A DNA stretch of 64,000 nucleotides, taken from assembly GCA_022180565.1 (NCBI GenBank), contig BQML01000002.1, positions 1 to 64,000 on the forward strand, in the 5' to 3' direction. This document shows, one piece after another, positions 8,190 to 17,813 of this stretch. The DNA comes from Bacteroidia bacterium. GTDB taxonomy: Bacteria > Bacteroidota > Ignavibacteria > UBA10030. Numbering within the stretch: position 1 is the first letter of the stretch; the number at the start of each line of letters is the position of its first letter. A program made the translations under genes and the position numbers. The notes below the pieces were generated by a model. It had not been told where the DNA came from, did not search any database, and saw nothing but the letters and a program-made list of their open reading frames with translations.

Positions 8190-10451
8190 ATGGCACCTGA
8201 AACGATCATTCTGCTTTCGACCGCCGTTCTGTTTATCCCTCTGCTGAGCTTTGTCGTCCTCATTTTCTTCGGCAATCGGATGCCCAAACAGGGGGATTGG
8301 TTCGGGACGGCCATGGTGTTCGGTGGTCTCGTGCTCGCGGGCCTCATCCTCTCCGCAAAGCTCTCTCGATACCATGATGACGTTCTGCAGACCCTGTTCA
8401 CCTGGGTGGACTTCGGCACGGTCGCCGGCATAGGCCCGCTCAAAATCGAGCTGGGCATCATGGTGGATAACCTCTCTGCAATCATGATGGTTGCCGTGAT
8501 GATCGTGAGCTCGTTCGTCCACTTGTTCTCGATCGGCTACATGCATGGAGATGTCCGATACGGCCGCTATTTCGCCTATCTCGGGCTCTTCACGTTCTCG
8601 ATGTTGGGAATTGTGCTGACGAACAATTTCTGGATGATGTACGTGTTCTGGGAACTCGTCGGACTCAGCTCCTATCTGTTGATCGGCCACTGGTTCGAAA
8701 AGAAATCCGCGTCGGACGCCGCCAAGAAGGCATTCATTGTGAACAGGATCGGCGACATCGGCATGTTCACCGGAATCATGATCCTGTTTGCCACGTTTCA
8801 TTCGTTCAACTTCGACGTCATTTTCAGCTCCATGCAAAGCGGCACGATTCCGTTGGGCAGTGAAGCGTGGTTGACGGCGGCGGGGATTCTGATCTTCGCC
8901 GGTGCAGTCGGCAAATCGGCGCAGTTTCCCCTGCATGTCTGGCTCCCCGACGCGATGGAGGGCCCCACACCCGTCAGCGCCTTAATTCACGCGGCCACGA
9001 TGGTCGCCGCCGGCGTGTACCTTGTCGCGCGGACATTCGCCATGATGACGGCGGACGCCCTCGCGGTGATCGCGACGATCGGCGCCATCACGTCGTTCAT
9101 TGCGGCAACGATCGCGATTGCTCAGAACGACATCAAGAAAGTCCTTGCCTACTCCACGGTGAGTCAGCTTGGCTATATGGTCATGGCGTTGGGCGTGGGA
9201 GCCTACACGGCCGGATTCTTTCATCTGATCACCCACGCCATGTTCAAGGCCGGCCTGTTCCTTGGTTCCGGCTCGGTGATTCACGCAATGCATCATGCAC
9301 TGCATGCGAAGCATGACCATGAGACCGATCCCCAGGACATCCGGAACATGGGCGGTCTCGGCAAAAAGATGCCCGTGACGTTCTGGACCTTCATTGTCTA
9401 CACGCTCGCGATATCGGGAGTGCCGCTTACATCCGGATTCCTGAGTAAGGACGAAATACTTGCGGGCACACTTGTATTCGGCGAGCTCACGGGGAATGTC
9501 CTGATCCCGATCGTGGGATTTTTCGTTGCCGGCCTTACCGCGTTGTACATGTTCCGTCTGGTGATTCTGGTGTTCCTCGGCGAGCACAAGGACCCGGCGC
9601 GGCTTGCGGACATTCATGAATCTCCGGCCACCATGACCGTTCCTCTCGTCGTTTTTGCCGTTCTGTCGTTCTTTGCATTCTACAGCCTGAATCCGTTTGG
9701 GGCCGCGGACGGATGGTTCTACGATGCGATCGTCCGCCCCGTCTCAGTCGTCCCCGCGTCGATGGCGGCAGCCGGGTCCGCAGAGTTTGAAGCAACCTTG
9801 CACCATGTCCACTCCAACGCAATGATTCTCTCGCTGACGGTAGCAGGTCTGGGCATTCTGCTGGCGTTTATGACGTACAAGTGGCGCAAGATCAGCGCTG
9901 ATGCCGTCGCAGGAGCGCTCCGCCCCATCCACTCGTTTTTGCTGAACAAGTGGTATTTTGACGAGGCCTACGATGCAACCGTGGTCAAAGGAACCCTCCT
10001 CTTGACGCGCGCTTTTCGCTGGGTCGACACCATAATCATTGATGGGTTGGTAAACGGGACCGCGAGTTGGACCCGTGCGGTCACATTGGGTACGAAGCGG
10101 AACTGGGAGGAGGGGAACCTCGCCGCTGTCTTCTATCTCATGGTAAGCGGAGCTGTGTCCGTGTACGCGGCATGGCTGACCGGCACGGCAATCTGGCCGG
10201 AGCAGGCGACGGCTCTGCAGGCAGTGTGGTACGGGATTCTCAGCCTTGGTGTAGGAGGACTGACGTTCTTCCTGTTTTATGTCGGCGTAGGGGGTTTCGA
10301 CAACAGGATCGTCGATGGCGTTGTCAATCTGGTCGCGTACCTGGCCGGATTTTTCGGCCTCCTGACGCGCAGGATTCAGACGGGGAAAGTGCAGACCTAT
10401 CTGGCGTTTGTCTTGCTGGGCGTCATGGTTTTCTTCTTGTGGTTCACCTGA
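8190..10451 (+). CDS. nuoL: NADH-quinone oxidoreductase subunit L
   Basis: The 753-residue antiporter-like subunit pumps protons and carries the long lateral helix at its C-terminus. The N-terminal oxidoreductase domain and central proton_antipo domain are seen in NNFWMMYVFWELVGLSSYLLIG, SAQFPLHVWLPDAMEGPTPVSALIHAATMVAAGVYLVAR and KKVLAYSTVSQLGYM. A histidine-rich loop (HAMHHALHAKHDHETD) is normal for the family. The residues after about 590 form the lateral helix, and two or three final membrane helices anchor it. The length is toward the long end of the family. Confidence 0.95.
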   Translation: MAPETIILLSTAVLFIPLLSFVVLIFFGNRMPKQGDWFGTAMVFGGLVLAGLILSAKLSRYHDDVLQTLFTWVDFGTVAGIGPLKIELGIMVDNLSAIMMVAVMIVSSFVHLFSIGYMHGDVRYGRYFAYLGLFTFSMLGIVLTNNFWMMYVFWELVGLSSYLLIGHWFEKKSASDAAKKAFIVNRIGDIGMFTGIMILFATFHSFNFDVIFSSMQSGTIPLGSEAWLTAAGILIFAGAVGKSAQFPLHVWLPDAMEGPTPVSALIHAATMVAAGVYLVARTFAMMTADALAVIATIGAITSFIAATIAIAQNDIKKVLAYSTVSQLGYMVMALGVGAYTAGFFHLITHAMFKAGLFLGSGSVIHAMHHALHAKHDHETDPQDIRNMGGLGKKMPVTFWTFIVYTLAISGVPLTSGFLSKDEILAGTLVFGELTGNVLIPIVGFFVAGLTALYMFRLVILVFLGEHKDPARLADIHESPATMTVPLVVFAVLSFFAFYSLNPFGAADGWFYDAIVRPVSVVPASMAAAGSAEFEATLHHVHSNAMILSLTVAGLGILLAFMTYKWRKISADAVAGALRPIHSFLLNKWYFDEAYDATVVKGTLLLTRAFRWVDTIIIDGLVNGTASWTRAVTLGTKRNWEEGNLAAVFYLMVSGAVSVYAAWLTGTAIWPEQATALQAVWYGILSLGVGGLTFFLFYVGVGGFDNRIVDGVVNLVAYLAGFFGLLTRRIQTGKVQTYLAFVLLGVMVFFLWFT

Positions 10452-10476
10452 TGTGAGTTAGCGGAGGAACGACCTC

Positions 10477-12072
10477 ATGGAATTCATTGGTATTGGTATT
10501 CTCACTTGGATAACCTTTCTGCCGATTATCGGCATGGTGGCCGTTCTGACGGTTCCGAAAGGAAAGGAGGGTCCCTTAAAATGGGTCCCTGCGGGCGTGA
10601 CGTTCCTCCAAGTCGTCCTCGCGATCGTCATATATTTTTCTTTTAACCAGGGAATGGCGGGCATCAACTCTCTCGAAGGGATGCAGTTCGTCGAAAAGGC
10701 CACGTGGATCGATGTGCCCGCGACTTCCTGGTTCGGACGAATCCAGATTGAGTATTTTCTGGGCGTAGACGGCCTGAGCGTGTCCATGGTTCTCCTGACG
10801 GCTCTGATCAGTTTCATTGCGGTTTTTGCTTCCTGGAACATCGAGAAGTCGCTGAAGGGCTACATGGCCATGCTTCTGCTTCTGGACACCGGGATGATGG
10901 GTGTCTTTGTGGCGTTGGACTTTTTCCTGTTCTACGTGTTTTGGGAGCTTATGCTTCTGCCGATGTATTTCCTCATCGGCATCTGGGGCGGTCCGCGGCG
11001 CGAATATGCGGCCATTAAGTTCTTCCTCTACACCCTCCTGGGTAGTGTGCTGATTCTGCTGGCCATGATCGCCCTGTATTTCAGTGTGACCGTCATGGAT
11101 CCGTTAACCGGAGAAAAGATCCATACCTTCAACATGCTGGCCATGATGAACCCGGCCAACTATGAACCGGGGAGCCTCCTGGCGGGGATCGGAACGTATT
11201 GGCGCTCCCTTGCCTATATTGCCTTGTTTATCGGATTTGCAATCAAGGTTCCGATCTTCCCGTTCCACACCTGGTTGCCGGATGCCCACGTTGAGGCCCC
11301 GACGGCGATCAGCGTGATCCTGGCGGGCGTGCTTTTAAAAATGGGAACCTATGGCCTCCTGAGAATCAGCTATCCGATGTTTCCTGATATCGCTCAGGCG
11401 TACGCCGTCCCGCTTGCGGTTGTGGCCTTCATCAATATTGTCTATGGCGCACTCTGTGCCATGGCACAGCAGGATTTCAAGAAGCTCATCGCCTACTCCA
11501 GCATCAGCCACATGGGAGTCGTTCTGCTGGGCATGGCCGCGTTGAACACTCAGGGAATGGTCGGTGCGGTGTTTCAGATGTTCAACCACGGCACCATCAC
11601 CGCAATGCTCTTCTTGATTGTCGGCGTCATTTACGACCGGGCGCACACGCGTGATCTGGACGCCTTCGGCGGACTCGCGATCACCATGCCGAAGTACACG
11701 GGGATCATGATGGTGGCGTTCTTTGCGGCGCTCGGCCTGCCCGGACTCAGCGGTTTTGTCTCTGAAGCCTTCTCGTTCCTGGGTGCTTTCCAGACCCACC
11801 GCATCATTACGATCGCATCGACGTTGGGAATTGTGCTGACCGCCGCTTATATGTTGTGGACGATTCAACGGGTGTTTCTCGGAAAACCGAACGAGAGGTG
11901 GGCGGGACTCCCCGATATTAACGGCCGCGAGATGTTTACCCTCGTGCCGTTAGGTGTCATCGTGCTGGCCCTGGGAGTGTACCCGTCGCTCCTCCTGGAT
12001 CTTTTGACAACTTCCCTGAACCACCTGGTGAATGTCGTTGCGACAGGCGCATCCATGGCTATGGTGCCCTAA
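10477..12072 (+). CDS. nuoM: NADH-quinone oxidoreductase subunit M
   Basis: The 531-residue antiporter-like subunit has a strong GGAGG ribosome site ten bases ahead of its ATG. Typical motifs include LDFFLFYVFWELMLLPMYFLIGIWGG with the essential Glu, KVPIFPFHTWLPDAHVEAPTAISVILAGVLLKMGTYGLLR with the conserved Lys, and DFKKLIAYSSISHMG. It is complete and lies between nuoL and nuoN as expected. Confidence 0.95.
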   Translation: MEFIGIGILTWITFLPIIGMVAVLTVPKGKEGPLKWVPAGVTFLQVVLAIVIYFSFNQGMAGINSLEGMQFVEKATWIDVPATSWFGRIQIEYFLGVDGLSVSMVLLTALISFIAVFASWNIEKSLKGYMAMLLLLDTGMMGVFVALDFFLFYVFWELMLLPMYFLIGIWGGPRREYAAIKFFLYTLLGSVLILLAMIALYFSVTVMDPLTGEKIHTFNMLAMMNPANYEPGSLLAGIGTYWRSLAYIALFIGFAIKVPIFPFHTWLPDAHVEAPTAISVILAGVLLKMGTYGLLRISYPMFPDIAQAYAVPLAVVAFINIVYGALCAMAQQDFKKLIAYSSISHMGVVLLGMAALNTQGMVGAVFQMFNHGTITAMLFLIVGVIYDRAHTRDLDAFGGLAITMPKYTGIMMVAFFAALGLPGLSGFVSEAFSFLGAFQTHRIITIASTLGIVLTAAYMLWTIQRVFLGKPNERWAGLPDINGREMFTLVPLGVIVLALGVYPSLLLDLLTTSLNHLVNVVATGASMAMVP

Positions 12073-12081
12073 ACGGCCGTT

Positions 12082-13593
12082 ATGATCGAGCAAATTCTGA
12101 ACAGTCTTTCCCAGTTTCTTCCCGAGGTGACCCTCGTCGCCGCGTTCTGTCTGACGCTTCTGATCAGTCTGATCCTTTCGAGCAAAGGGCGGAACAGGGG
12201 GCGGGTGGCGGTTCCGAGTGCGGCGCTCCTCGGGGTTGCGGTCTCGCTCTTTTTCGTGCTCGACCAGGCCGGGACGTCGCAATCGATCTTTTCCGGAATG
12301 GTTGTGGTCGATCCGTTCTCGGTCTTCTTCAAGACCGTGATCGCCGGCTCTTCTATCCTGATCATTTTCTTCTCCCTGTTCTCCTCCGAGGTGCAAAACG
12401 CGGAACGCTACCGCGGAGAGTACTTTTCGCTTCTGCTGGCTCTCACACTCGGCATGTACCTCATGTCCGCTTCGGCCAATCTGCTGATGATGATCTTGGC
12501 GCTGGAACTGACGAGTCTGACCTCCTATGTTCTTGCCGGATACACGAAGGATGCCGGAGATTCCAGTGAGGCGTCGCTGAAGTACATCATTTACGGAGCG
12601 TTGTCGAGCGGACTGATGCTCTATGGAGTGTCTCTTCTCTACGGGTTGACGGGCGCCACGGACATCTATGGAGTGAATAAAGCCCTCAGCGGAGGTGAGG
12701 TGGATGAGGTTGCCCTCCTGATTGCGAGCATTCTGATGATCGCAGGATTCGGCTACAAAATTTCGGCAGTTCCGTTTCATTTTTGGACACCCGACGTATA
12801 CGAGGGCGCGCCGGTGACCATCACGGCTTTTCTCTCGGTGGCGTCCAAAGCGGCAGGGTTTGCCATGCTGATTCGGTTCTTCAAAGTCTCCTTCATCGAT
12901 TCCAGCGTCATCGGTCTGCCCGAGGGCATGTGGGCTTCGCTTCAGGGATTCGAATGGAACAAGCTGCTTGCAATCTTGTCGGTCCTCACGATGACCCTCG
13001 GCAACCTTGTGGCAATTTGGCAGAACAATCTGAAGCGCCTTCTTGCGTACTCCAGCATTGCTCATGCCGGCTACATGCTGATGGGTGTCGTTGTGCTCAG
13101 TGACAAGGGCCTGGCCGCAGTGCTGATCTATTTTGTGGTGTATCTTTTTATGAATCTCGGCGCTTTCCTCGTGGTCATGATGGTGGCGAACAAGACCGGC
13201 AGTGAAGACATCGACTCGTACAAGGGATTGGGATACCGGTCCCCGCTCGTCGGCGTTGCGATGGTGATCTTCTTCATCTCCCTCACGGGCCTGCCGCCGA
13301 CGGCCGGGTTCATCGGCAAGCTCTACCTGTTTGTGGCGTTGCTTGACGCGCAATGGGTCTGGCTCGCCGTTGTCGGCGCGCTGAACAGCGTCGTCTCGTT
13401 GTATTACTATGTCCGCGTTCTGAGGAACATGTTCCTCCGCGATCCCGAAAAGGATGCCGGGCCCCTGGCGTTCAGCATGCCCCAGGTCGTCCTACTCCTC
13501 GTGCTTCTCCTTCCCACGGTGATCCTGGGACTCTATTTTGCCCCCCTCGTTGACTGGGCGAATGCCTCCGTTCTGATGTTTGGTGTGCGATAA
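12082..13593 (+). CDS. nuoN: NADH-quinone oxidoreductase subunit N
   Basis: The 503-residue protein is the third antiporter-like pump. MMILALELTSLTSYVLAGY carries the essential Glu, KISAVPFHFWTPDVYEGAPVTITAFLSVASKAAGFA is the classic NuoN Lys/Pro region, and LKRLLAYSSIAHAGYMLMG follows. It ends the operon. No obvious hairpin terminator was seen after it, so transcription may run into the response regulator gene 47 bases downstream. Confidence 0.95.
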   Translation: MIEQILNSLSQFLPEVTLVAAFCLTLLISLILSSKGRNRGRVAVPSAALLGVAVSLFFVLDQAGTSQSIFSGMVVVDPFSVFFKTVIAGSSILIIFFSLFSSEVQNAERYRGEYFSLLLALTLGMYLMSASANLLMMILALELTSLTSYVLAGYTKDAGDSSEASLKYIIYGALSSGLMLYGVSLLYGLTGATDIYGVNKALSGGEVDEVALLIASILMIAGFGYKISAVPFHFWTPDVYEGAPVTITAFLSVASKAAGFAMLIRFFKVSFIDSSVIGLPEGMWASLQGFEWNKLLAILSVLTMTLGNLVAIWQNNLKRLLAYSSIAHAGYMLMGVVVLSDKGLAAVLIYFVVYLFMNLGAFLVVMMVANKTGSEDIDSYKGLGYRSPLVGVAMVIFFISLTGLPPTAGFIGKLYLFVALLDAQWVWLAVVGALNSVVSLYYYVRVLRNMFLRDPEKDAGPLAFSMPQVVLLLVLLLPTVILGLYFAPLVDWANASVLMFGVR

Positions 13594-13640
13594 CGCACAG
13601 CAGAGAGGTCGTTTTCGCCGTACGTTGTCTTGAAGAACAC

Positions 13641-14441
13641 GTGAACCGATTGTCCCAAATGTATCCGGCCTCTTCACAGGCGAACATCCTCCTCGTCGAC
13701 GATAACGACGAGTTCAGACGGTTTTTTTCAAACGTGATGGCGGATGAATTCAGTCATCGTGTGGTGACGGCTTCCTCCGGCGAGGAAGCGCTGGAGATTC
13801 TCCAGAGCGGAAAGGGATTCTTCGACTTGATGTTTTTGGACTATTTCATGCCCGGGATGTCCGGACTGGACGTCCTGCGCCGTTTGAATGAAGAGCAGAT
13901 CAGGATTCCGGTGGTCGTGCTCACGGGAGCCGGCAATGAAACTGTGGCCGTGGAGGCCATGAAACTGGGGGCATATGATTACCTGCGGAAAGAGGAGATC
14001 GATATTCCCCACCTCGGAGCGGTGATCGAGGCGACACGTGAGAGGCACATGTTTCGCGTGGCAAAGGAGGCGGAAGAAGATCAGGCCCGCGAGATCCTCC
14101 TCAACAAGGAAGCGACGGAGCGGGTGCGAAGCGTCCTGAATGCCATGACGCCTGCCCTGAACTCGGCCCTGGCCGAGATCGCGGTCCAACTGGAAATTCA
14201 GGCTCCCCAAGCGTTGCGCCAGATGGAAGCGGGAACGGCGCGCGCACGTCTCGATGCCATCTTCAAAGAGCTTCAGCGGCAGGTTGCGGTGCTGGAGTCG
14301 GGCATCAAGGGTTTGTTGAATCTCTACCAGCTCGTGTATGCACGGCACGAAATGTCATCGGCGATCGAAGAGATCGAAAAGGAGCTCGAGCAGAAGATCA
14401 AGGCCTTGAAAGACAGGGAAGATCCCCCGATGCAGGCATGA
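13641..14441 (+). CDS. Response regulator with a degenerate DHp-like helical domain
   Basis: Residues about 14-135 form a receiver domain: the acidic pair is Asp20/Asp21 in ILLVDDND, the phosphoacceptor is Asp67 in LMFLDYFMPGMSG, and the signalling Lys is Lys117 in YLRKEEI. The rest (about 136-260) is all helix with coiled-coil character and no DNA-binding or enzymatic domain. Around residues 160-185 it aligns with the H-box of histidine kinases, but the phosphorylatable His is replaced (MTPALNSALAEI where CHEFNNPLAAI would be expected, with Pro171 at the His position). The same REC-KE(D/E)I-helix layout occurs in the protein at 40487-41152, which retains the His. The GTG at 13641 is the furthest plausible start; the ATG at 13659 is the alternative. 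Its partner is unknown. Confidence 0.75.
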   Translation: MNRLSQMYPASSQANILLVDDNDEFRRFFSNVMADEFSHRVVTASSGEEALEILQSGKGFFDLMFLDYFMPGMSGLDVLRRLNEEQIRIPVVVLTGAGNETVAVEAMKLGAYDYLRKEEIDIPHLGAVIEATRERHMFRVAKEAEEDQAREILLNKEATERVRSVLNAMTPALNSALAEIAVQLEIQAPQALRQMEAGTARARLDAIFKELQRQVAVLESGIKGLLNLYQLVYARHEMSSAIEEIEKELEQKIKALKDREDPPMQA

Positions 14442-14442
14442 G

Positions 14443-15225
14443 TCACCCGCGCCGCACTCGCTGAACGATGATTCGCACCCCGTCGAGGACCAGAGTAGGT
14501 TCGCACGCTTCAATGACCGGGCTCTGCCTTCGAATGAATTCAGAGAATCCACCCGTGGCGATGACCCTGGCCTTTTTGCCTTCCCGTTTCCTGATCTCCT
14601 CCTGAAGCCGCCTGATCATTCCCTCTAAACTGTCAATGGCGCCCCAGAGAATGCCTGCCTGCATGCTCGATACCGTGTCCACGCCGATGACGGTGGGAGG
14701 GAGGTGCAATTCGATCTTCGGAAGTTTGGCCGCTCTACGGTGGAGGTCTGCGGCCGACGTCTCGATGCCGGGAGCAATCACCCCGCCGAGGTAATCTCCA
14801 TTCGATGCAATGACGTCGTAGGTCGTGGCCGTCCCGAAGTCCACAACAATCAGCGGGCCCCCATACTTTGCAAAACCCGCAAGGGCATTGCACAGCCTGT
14901 CGGCGCCGACTGCCGTAGGATCCGTGTATCGGATGGCAATGCCAAGATCGAGCCGTGAGTCGATGATAATGGGGGTAATCCCGAAATACTTCCCTGCCGT
15001 ATCAACATAGACGTCTGTCAGATTCGGCACGACCGACGAAATGCCGATGTCGGTGATGGCAGAAGCGTCGATTGCGCGCGCGGCGAGAAGCTGTTGAAGC
15101 TGGGTGCCCGCTTCGTCGCCGGTTCGCTGGGGATTGCTGGACACGCGCCAGTCGGCTTTCAATTTCTCGTTGCTGAAGACCCCGAAAACCGTGTGGGTGT
15201 TCCCGATGTCGATAGCGAGAAGCAT
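14443..15225 (-). CDS. coaX: Type III pantothenate kinase
   Basis: CoaX phosphorylates pantothenate, the first step of coenzyme A synthesis. The 260-residue product starts with MLLAIDIGNTHTVFGVF, the phosphate-binding motif of the ASKHA fold, followed by GADRLCNALAG, VVDFGTATTYDVI and YLGGVIAPGIETSAADL. The ATG at 15225 is preferred over a much longer upstream frame because the family begins precisely at this motif and the extra upstream residues are the birA gene in another frame. It overlaps the end of birA region closely (birA stop at 15228) and is probably translated from the same message. Confidence 0.95.
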   Translation of the reverse strand: MLLAIDIGNTHTVFGVFSNEKLKADWRVSSNPQRTGDEAGTQLQQLLAARAIDASAITDIGISSVVPNLTDVYVDTAGKYFGITPIIIDSRLDLGIAIRYTDPTAVGADRLCNALAGFAKYGGPLIVVDFGTATTYDVIASNGDYLGGVIAPGIETSAADLHRRAAKLPKIELHLPPTVIGVDTVSSMQAGILWGAIDSLEGMIRRLQEEIRKREGKKARVIATGGFSEFIRRQSPVIEACEPTLVLDGVRIIVQRVRRG

Positions 15226-15227
15226 GG

Positions 15228-16010
15228 TTAGGGTGATGGAAGAAGAGAGATGTCGCCGGCGTAGATCGTACGTGGACCGGAAGGGGTCTGCAGCACCAGC
15301 CCGCCGTCTTTCTTCAGGCCCACAGCTTTGCCGGTCACCAGGTCGTTGTTCTGAGTGACGGTGATTTCGCGTCCGAACATTGAGCATCGGGACGTCCAGT
15401 CGGCGAGGATCGCTTCGAAATCGCCGCCGCGGACATCCTCGTAGGCTCGCTCCAACGAGAGCAGAACACGGGCGAGGCAATCGATACGATCAATGGGCCG
15501 CCCGAGCGCAATTCTCAACGACGTTGCCCGGTGCCGCAGGGGATCCGGAAATCGTTCCTGGTTGACGTTGAGGCCGATACCAACGATTGAATATTCGATT
15601 GTTTCACCTCTCAGCGAATTCTCCAGAAGGATTCCGCAGACTTTCTTGCCGTCGAGCAAAACATCATTCGGCCATTTGCATACGGCCGGCGCGGTACCGG
15701 TCTCGTCGATGGCCCGCGCCACGGCCACGGAGGCAAAGAAGGTCAGCAATCCGGCAAGCGGTCGGGGGATGGAAGGACGCAGAATGACAGAGAAGAGCAA
15801 GTTCTCGTTTGCTTCGGCCTCCCATGGACGGCCAAGCCGTCCCCTGCCCTGGGTTTGAAATTCTGCCACCACAACGGCGCCTTCCTCGGTATCAGCCTCA
15901 GCCAGCGTTTTCGCGCAGGCATTCGTGGAATCGATCGTCTCGAAAACGAAGAGCTTCCTTCCCACAAACCGGGTCTGGAGCCGTTCCTGAATCAGAGCTT
16001 TGGACAGCAT
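15228..16010 (-). CDS. birA: Biotin--[acetyl-CoA-carboxylase] ligase (monofunctional)
   Basis: The 260-residue ligase attaches biotin to carboxylase carrier proteins. The family landmarks are IDSTNACAKTLAE, TQGRGRLGRPWEA (biotinyl-AMP loop), CKWPNDVLLDGKKVCGILLE and IVGIGLNVNQ, followed by the small C-terminal SH3-like domain. There is no N-terminal helix-turn-helix, so it is the enzyme-only class and not a repressor. It shares a message with coaX. Its client could include the carboxylase whose carboxyltransferase subunit is at 53305. Confidence 0.93.
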   Translation of the reverse strand: MLSKALIQERLQTRFVGRKLFVFETIDSTNACAKTLAEADTEEGAVVVAEFQTQGRGRLGRPWEAEANENLLFSVILRPSIPRPLAGLLTFFASVAVARAIDETGTAPAVCKWPNDVLLDGKKVCGILLENSLRGETIEYSIVGIGLNVNQERFPDPLRHRATSLRIALGRPIDRIDCLARVLLSLERAYEDVRGGDFEAILADWTSRCSMFGREITVTQNNDLVTGKAVGLKKDGGLVLQTPSGPRTIYAGDISLLPSP

Positions 16011-16019
16011 GGTCTGTTG

Positions 16020-17591
16020 TTATTGGCCTCCGGAATAGACCGAAGGTTTTCCATCCTTCCGGAGCATGCGCGGAAACTCCGCAGCCTTCCACGTTGTAGC
16101 ATACATCAATTTGCCGATCATCGCCATGCGGTCGAATTCGATTTTGTCCACTGTGTCCGTCGGACGGTGATAGTCTTCGTGTACGCCGGTGAAGAAAAAC
16201 GCAATGGGGACACCATTACGGGCAAAATTGTAGTGGTCGCTGCGGCGGTAGAACTGGTTCGGGTCGTTGTCGTCGTTGTACTGGTAGTCCAGAGCGAGGT
16301 TGACCGTCTGCCGATTGGCCGCTTGCAGGAGGCTGTCGAGCTCGGTGCTGATTTTATCGGACCCGATGATGTACACATACGGCTCATTCTGGGATCGATG
16401 TTTCGGATCGATCCGTCCGATCATGTCCATGTTGATGTTGGCCAGGGTGTTCTCGAGGGGAACGATCGGATGAGAAGTGTAGTACGATGAGCCCAGGAGG
16501 CCTTTTTCCTCGCCTGCCACGGTCATGAACACGATAGTGCGTTTCGGTTTCCGCGGGTTCATCGCGAAGGCCTCGGCGAGCTCGAGGATCATCGATGTGC
16601 CGGATCCGTCGTCATCGGCTCCGTTGTACACATCACCGGAGGCGGGATTGACGCCGACGTGGTCGTAGTGGGCTGTCAGCACAACATATTCGTTCTTCAG
16701 AACCGGGTCGGAACCTTCGAGAATGCCGATCACGTTCTCGGAGGTCTTGACTTCGTGGTGGACGTTAAAGTCGAGGGTGACGGTGACATTCTTTAATGGT
16801 ATGGGATGAAATGTGGAGTCCGACATGAGATTCTCCCGCAACCGGGAGAGGGTCGAGTTGAGGCCGGCCAGCAGCTCTTCGGCGACGGTGGGGCTGATGA
16901 AGACTGTGGGAGTGCTGCCGCCGCGCCGCGCGCTCTCCCTCAAGGAAAAAGACCCCTTCTGCAGGAAGCCCGCGAACGATTTTGCGAGGTCATCGATGGT
17001 GCCTTCCTTTTCGTTGATCACAACGAGGACCGCGGCTGCGTTACGAAACGCTCTGAACATGGACCTCCTGCCGCGTTGACGGCCGGCCTCGGAGGTGTCT
17101 CTCTGCCCGGCCAGGAGCACCACGATCTTGTCGGCAAGGGCCGTTTCTTCCTCTGGCGTGCGCGGGGAATCAAAAAAGCCGACAAAAACGGGAACGGAGG
17201 AAAAAGTCGTGTCCAGGGTGGCGTTCGACAGAAAATCCTTCCCAAACACAAAAGAGCGTGTGCCGCGATTGTTTTTGATGCTGATGCTTGTCGATGGATC
17301 CACGCGGTCATTGTCGAGCTCAAACGGTTGGAAGTACGTTCCGTTCGTCCCCCCCGGCTTCAGTCTCAAACGCGAAAACCAGGCCGCGATGTACTGGGCG
17401 GCGACCTTCTGCCCTCGAAAGGTCGTTTCCCGTCCCTCCAACTCGTCCGAAGCAAGAAAAGTCAGGTGCGCCCTCAGATCATTCGGATCGATTGATGAAT
17501 ACCCTGGCCACGCCTGTTTGTCAAAGAAATTCTTCGGCTGAGCCGAGAGTCCGGCAAAAAGGAAAAAGAAAAGAAGCATCGCTTTCCGCAT
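16020..17591 (-). CDS. Exported M28-family metallopeptidase with PA domain
   Basis: The 523-residue protein begins with a signal peptide (MRKAMLLFFFLFAGLSAQ) and carries an N-terminal DLRAHLTFLASDELEGRETTFRG stretch typical of bacterial M28 aminopeptidases, a protease-associated insert around residues 115-245, and the zinc-binding catalytic core. In the core, LTAHYDHVG supplies the first His, YNGADDDGSG the bridging Asp, and TVAGEEKGLLGS the catalytic and metal Glu residues; an Asp in NMDMIGR and a His near GVHEDYHRPTDTVDKI complete the site. A ribosome site (GGAAGGA) and a promoter precede the ATG. It probably releases N-terminal amino acids in the periplasm or outside the cell. Confidence 0.9.
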   Translation of the reverse strand: MRKAMLLFFFLFAGLSAQPKNFFDKQAWPGYSSIDPNDLRAHLTFLASDELEGRETTFRGQKVAAQYIAAWFSRLRLKPGGTNGTYFQPFELDNDRVDPSTSISIKNNRGTRSFVFGKDFLSNATLDTTFSSVPVFVGFFDSPRTPEEETALADKIVVLLAGQRDTSEAGRQRGRRSMFRAFRNAAAVLVVINEKEGTIDDLAKSFAGFLQKGSFSLRESARRGGSTPTVFISPTVAEELLAGLNSTLSRLRENLMSDSTFHPIPLKNVTVTLDFNVHHEVKTSENVIGILEGSDPVLKNEYVVLTAHYDHVGVNPASGDVYNGADDDGSGTSMILELAEAFAMNPRKPKRTIVFMTVAGEEKGLLGSSYYTSHPIVPLENTLANINMDMIGRIDPKHRSQNEPYVYIIGSDKISTELDSLLQAANRQTVNLALDYQYNDDNDPNQFYRRSDHYNFARNGVPIAFFFTGVHEDYHRPTDTVDKIEFDRMAMIGKLMYATTWKAAEFPRMLRKDGKPSVYSGGQ

Positions 17592-17624
17592 CGAGGTTTT
17601 CCTTCCAATTGTTAAAAGCGAGCC

Positions 17625-17653
17625 AGAATACCGAATTATTGGATTCTATGCAA
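17625..17653 (-). promoter_or_regulatory. Predicted promoter of the M28 peptidase (birA-coaX) unit
   Basis: On the minus strand TTGCAT (17653-17648) and TATTCT (17630-17625) are separated by 17 bases, about 35 bases ahead of the peptidase ATG. Confidence 0.5.
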
Positions 17654-17813
17654 GACTGAAAATTTGGCAGAAGAGTATGCTAATAAGTCTATTTTTTTTG
17701 TCAGTATTATGACAAAATGACACCTTGACTTGTTGGTGGCATGTAGGCTCTTGTTTCGATAAGTGACTGTAAGACAATAAGTTAGGGGGAATTGTATGGA
17801 AGGGGCGACTCTC

